Assembly: GCA_016935715.1 (NCBI GenBank) | Contig: JAFGQJ010000169.1 | Coordinates: 1 to 7,318 of the forward strand | Origin: Spirochaetales bacterium | GTDB taxonomy: Bacteria > Spirochaetota > Spirochaetia > SZUA-6 > DRHE01 | Length of the DNA: 7,318 bases | Direction of reading: 5' to 3' | Shown: piece after piece, positions 6,625-7,318 of the stretch | Position numbering within the stretch: the stretch's first letter is position 1 | How the letters are laid out: the number at the start of each line of letters is the position of its first letter | Notes under the pieces: generated by a model | Seen by the model: only the letters and a program-made list of their open reading frames with translations | Databases searched by the model: none | What the model was told of the DNA's origin: nothing | Program-made: the position numbers and the translations under genes

Positions 6625-6654
6625 AAAATAAGAAGAAACGCGCACCCTTGTCAA
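6625..6654 (-). promoter_or_regulatory. Sigma-70-type promoter for the thrS operon
   Basis: A perfect -35 box TTGACA (6654-6649) is separated by 18 bp from TATTTT (6630-6625), which matches the -10 consensus at four of six positions; a 17-bp spacing would give TTATTT. Transcription would start near 6618-6620, giving a leader of about 150 nt before thrS and only about 9-11 nt before the leader peptide. It lies 28 bp after the stop of the peroxidase gene, so thrS need not depend on read-through from that gene. Confidence 0.65.
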
Positions 6655-6661
6655 TACCCGC

Positions 6662-6679
6662 CGCGATGCCGATATCGCG
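6662..6679. repeat. Inverted repeat between the bcp stop and the thrS promoter
   Basis: CGCGAT (6662-6667) and ATCGCG (6674-6679) form a 6-bp inverted repeat around GCCGAT, with an inner palindrome CGATATCG. It lies 3 bp past the peroxidase stop and 7 bp upstream of the thrS -35 box. There is no U-tract on either strand, so it is not a canonical terminator. It could be a short 3'-end hairpin of the peroxidase mRNA or an operator, and it may be chance. Confidence 0.3.
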
Positions 6680-6682
6680 ATG

Positions 6683-7150
6683 CTACTTCGCTTCCAGGGC
6701 CTCTCTGGCGAAAGGCACGGTGTCCTTGGGACTGACCTTGTACCAGGCGCGGATCACCCTCCCCTGCTCGTCCAGGAGGAAGGAGGAGCGGATTATGCCT
6801 TCGTACTCCTTGCCGTACATCGACTTCTTGCCCCACGTCCCGTAGGCATCGGCTGTTCCGTGATCCGGATCCGAGAGCAGGTGGAAATTGAGATCGTACT
6901 TGTCCCGGAACTTCCTGAGCCTGCCCGGCTCATCCGGGCTGATTCCCACAGCCGCTATGCCCAGACCGGAGAGATCCGGCATGGCGTCGCGGATGCTGCA
7001 GGCCTGGGTGGTGCAGCCGGGAGTGTCCGCCTTGGGATAGAAGTAGAGGAGCAGCTTCTTGCCCGAGAAATCCGACAGATTCACGGTCTTGCCGTCCTGG
7101 TCGGGCAGGGAAAACGCCGGGGCCGCGGCTCCGGATTGCAGTTGCGCCAT
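6683..7150 (-). CDS. bcp: Thioredoxin-dependent thiol peroxidase (BCP/PrxQ-type peroxiredoxin)
   Basis: A 155-residue cytoplasmic peroxiredoxin that reduces hydrogen peroxide and organic hydroperoxides using thioredoxin or a similar donor. The active-site segment KADTPGCTTQACSIRD gives the peroxidatic cysteine C46 and a second cysteine C51, the spacing of E. coli BCP, where both lie in one helix and form an intramolecular disulfide. T43 and R121 (in GIIRSSFLLD) complete the conserved Thr/Arg/Cys site, and the YGKEYEGIIR block is characteristic. The start at 7150 is fixed by AAAGGAG (7163-7157) at 6-nt spacing; the frame is open back to 7228, but the extra residues belong to the promoter region. 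It has its own promoter and is separated from thrS by 214 bp with another promoter, so it is probably monocistronic. Nothing shows a functional tie to the thrS operon. Confidence 0.96.
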   Translation of the reverse strand: MAQLQSGAAAPAFSLPDQDGKTVNLSDFSGKKLLLYFYPKADTPGCTTQACSIRDAMPDLSGLGIAAVGISPDEPGRLRKFRDKYDLNFHLLSDPDHGTADAYGTWGKKSMYGKEYEGIIRSSFLLDEQGRVIRAWYKVSPKDTVPFAREALEAK

Positions 7151-7183
7151 GGTGAGCTCCTTTTTCGATATGGATCTGAACGA

Positions 7184-7213
7184 AAAATACTCACCAAGCC
7201 GCAGCCCCGTCAA
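7184..7213 (-). promoter_or_regulatory. Promoter for the bcp gene
   Basis: TTGACG (7213-7208) and TATTTT (7189-7184) are 18 bp apart, the same spacing and the same -10 hexamer as the promoter proposed for thrS. Transcription would start near 7177, giving a leader of about 27 nt that includes the Shine-Dalgarno at 7163-7157. No hairpin is seen in this short leader. Confidence 0.55.
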
Positions 7214-7236
7214 CAGACAGAGCAGCAACAGTTTAC

Positions 7237-7248
7237 AATCCCGGGATT
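7237..7248. repeat. 12-bp perfect palindrome upstream of the bcp promoter
   Basis: AATCCCGGGATT is a perfect 12-bp palindrome centred about 32 bp upstream of the -35 box edge of the bcp promoter. Without a loop it is better read as a candidate binding site for a dimeric regulator than as an RNA hairpin. It does not resemble the A+T-rich PerR or Fur boxes. Function is not known. Confidence 0.35.
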
Positions 7249-7274
7249 CTTGGTTACTTTTGTTTCAGCACGCA

Positions 7275-7289
7275 ACAGTCCGGGACTGT
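7275..7289. repeat. 15-bp interrupted palindrome near the window edge
   Basis: ACAGTCC and GGACTGT flank a single G. It lies about 40 bp from the 12-bp palindrome (centre to centre), between it and the edge of the window. It may be an operator or the remnant 3' hairpin of a gene beyond the edge; no U-tract follows on either strand. No complete gene can be assigned in 7214-7318. Minus-strand frames there show only short open tails (one ending in TAG at 7296-7294, another in TGA near 7265) that could be the end of a neighbour. Confidence 0.3.
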
Positions 7290-7318
7290 GATCCTATGAA
7301 ACGAGGATGGAGCTCAGC

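Noticed and set aside
7151..7228. Upstream extension of the bcp gene by 26 residues, which looks faintly signal-peptide-like.
   Set aside because: It covers the promoter, and AAAGGAG sits correctly before the ATG at 7150, where BCP proteins normally begin.
7296..7318. A divergent gene starting at ATG 7296 on the plus strand.
   Set aside because: Only seven full codons are visible before the window ends and there is no clear Shine-Dalgarno, so it cannot be supported.

Overview
The window carries six protein genes, a short leader-peptide ORF and an information-rich 214-bp regulatory gap. It is G+C-rich by eye. Two features point to a spirochaete: a threonyl-tRNA synthetase of about 582 residues that starts at the editing domain with no TGS domain (from memory, spirochaete enzymes such as the roughly 581-residue Borrelia one have this short form), and an adjacent kinase with an ATP-cone domain at its N-terminus. 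This placement is an inference and was not tested by any search.

Layout. A plus-strand gene (27-965) encodes a multi-pass CDP-alcohol phosphatidyltransferase and converges on everything else, which lies on the minus strand. Read in its own direction, the minus strand runs: bcp-type thiol peroxidase (7150-6683); a 214-bp gap with a promoter, leader peptide and two hairpins; thrS (6468-4720); an ATP-cone/uridine-kinase-like kinase (4716-3385, 3 bp after thrS); an M32 metallocarboxypeptidase (3335-1797, 49 bp further on); and a four-helix membrane protein of unknown function (1807-959, overlapping the peptidase by 11 bp). The last four genes look like one operon. The operon's final stop overlaps the stop of the plus-strand lipid gene by 7 bp.

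The most interesting feature is the thrS leader. About 9 nt after a predicted start site lies a 10-codon ORF, MKSMRSSTTT, whose last three codons are Thr-Thr-Thr and whose stop is 2 nt before a strong hairpin. A second, 56-nt hairpin follows, ending in a U-rich tract just ahead of a strong Shine-Dalgarno sequence for thrS. This is the layout of ribosome-mediated transcription attenuation. It would make ThrRS, and probably the downstream kinase, peptidase and membrane protein, respond to charged tRNA-Thr. Known thrS control is by a translational operator in E. coli and by T-boxes in Firmicutes, so a leader-peptide attenuator here would be notable. The antitermination step is not fully explained by the folds I can draw by hand.

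No mobile elements, CRISPR arrays, tRNA or rRNA genes were seen.
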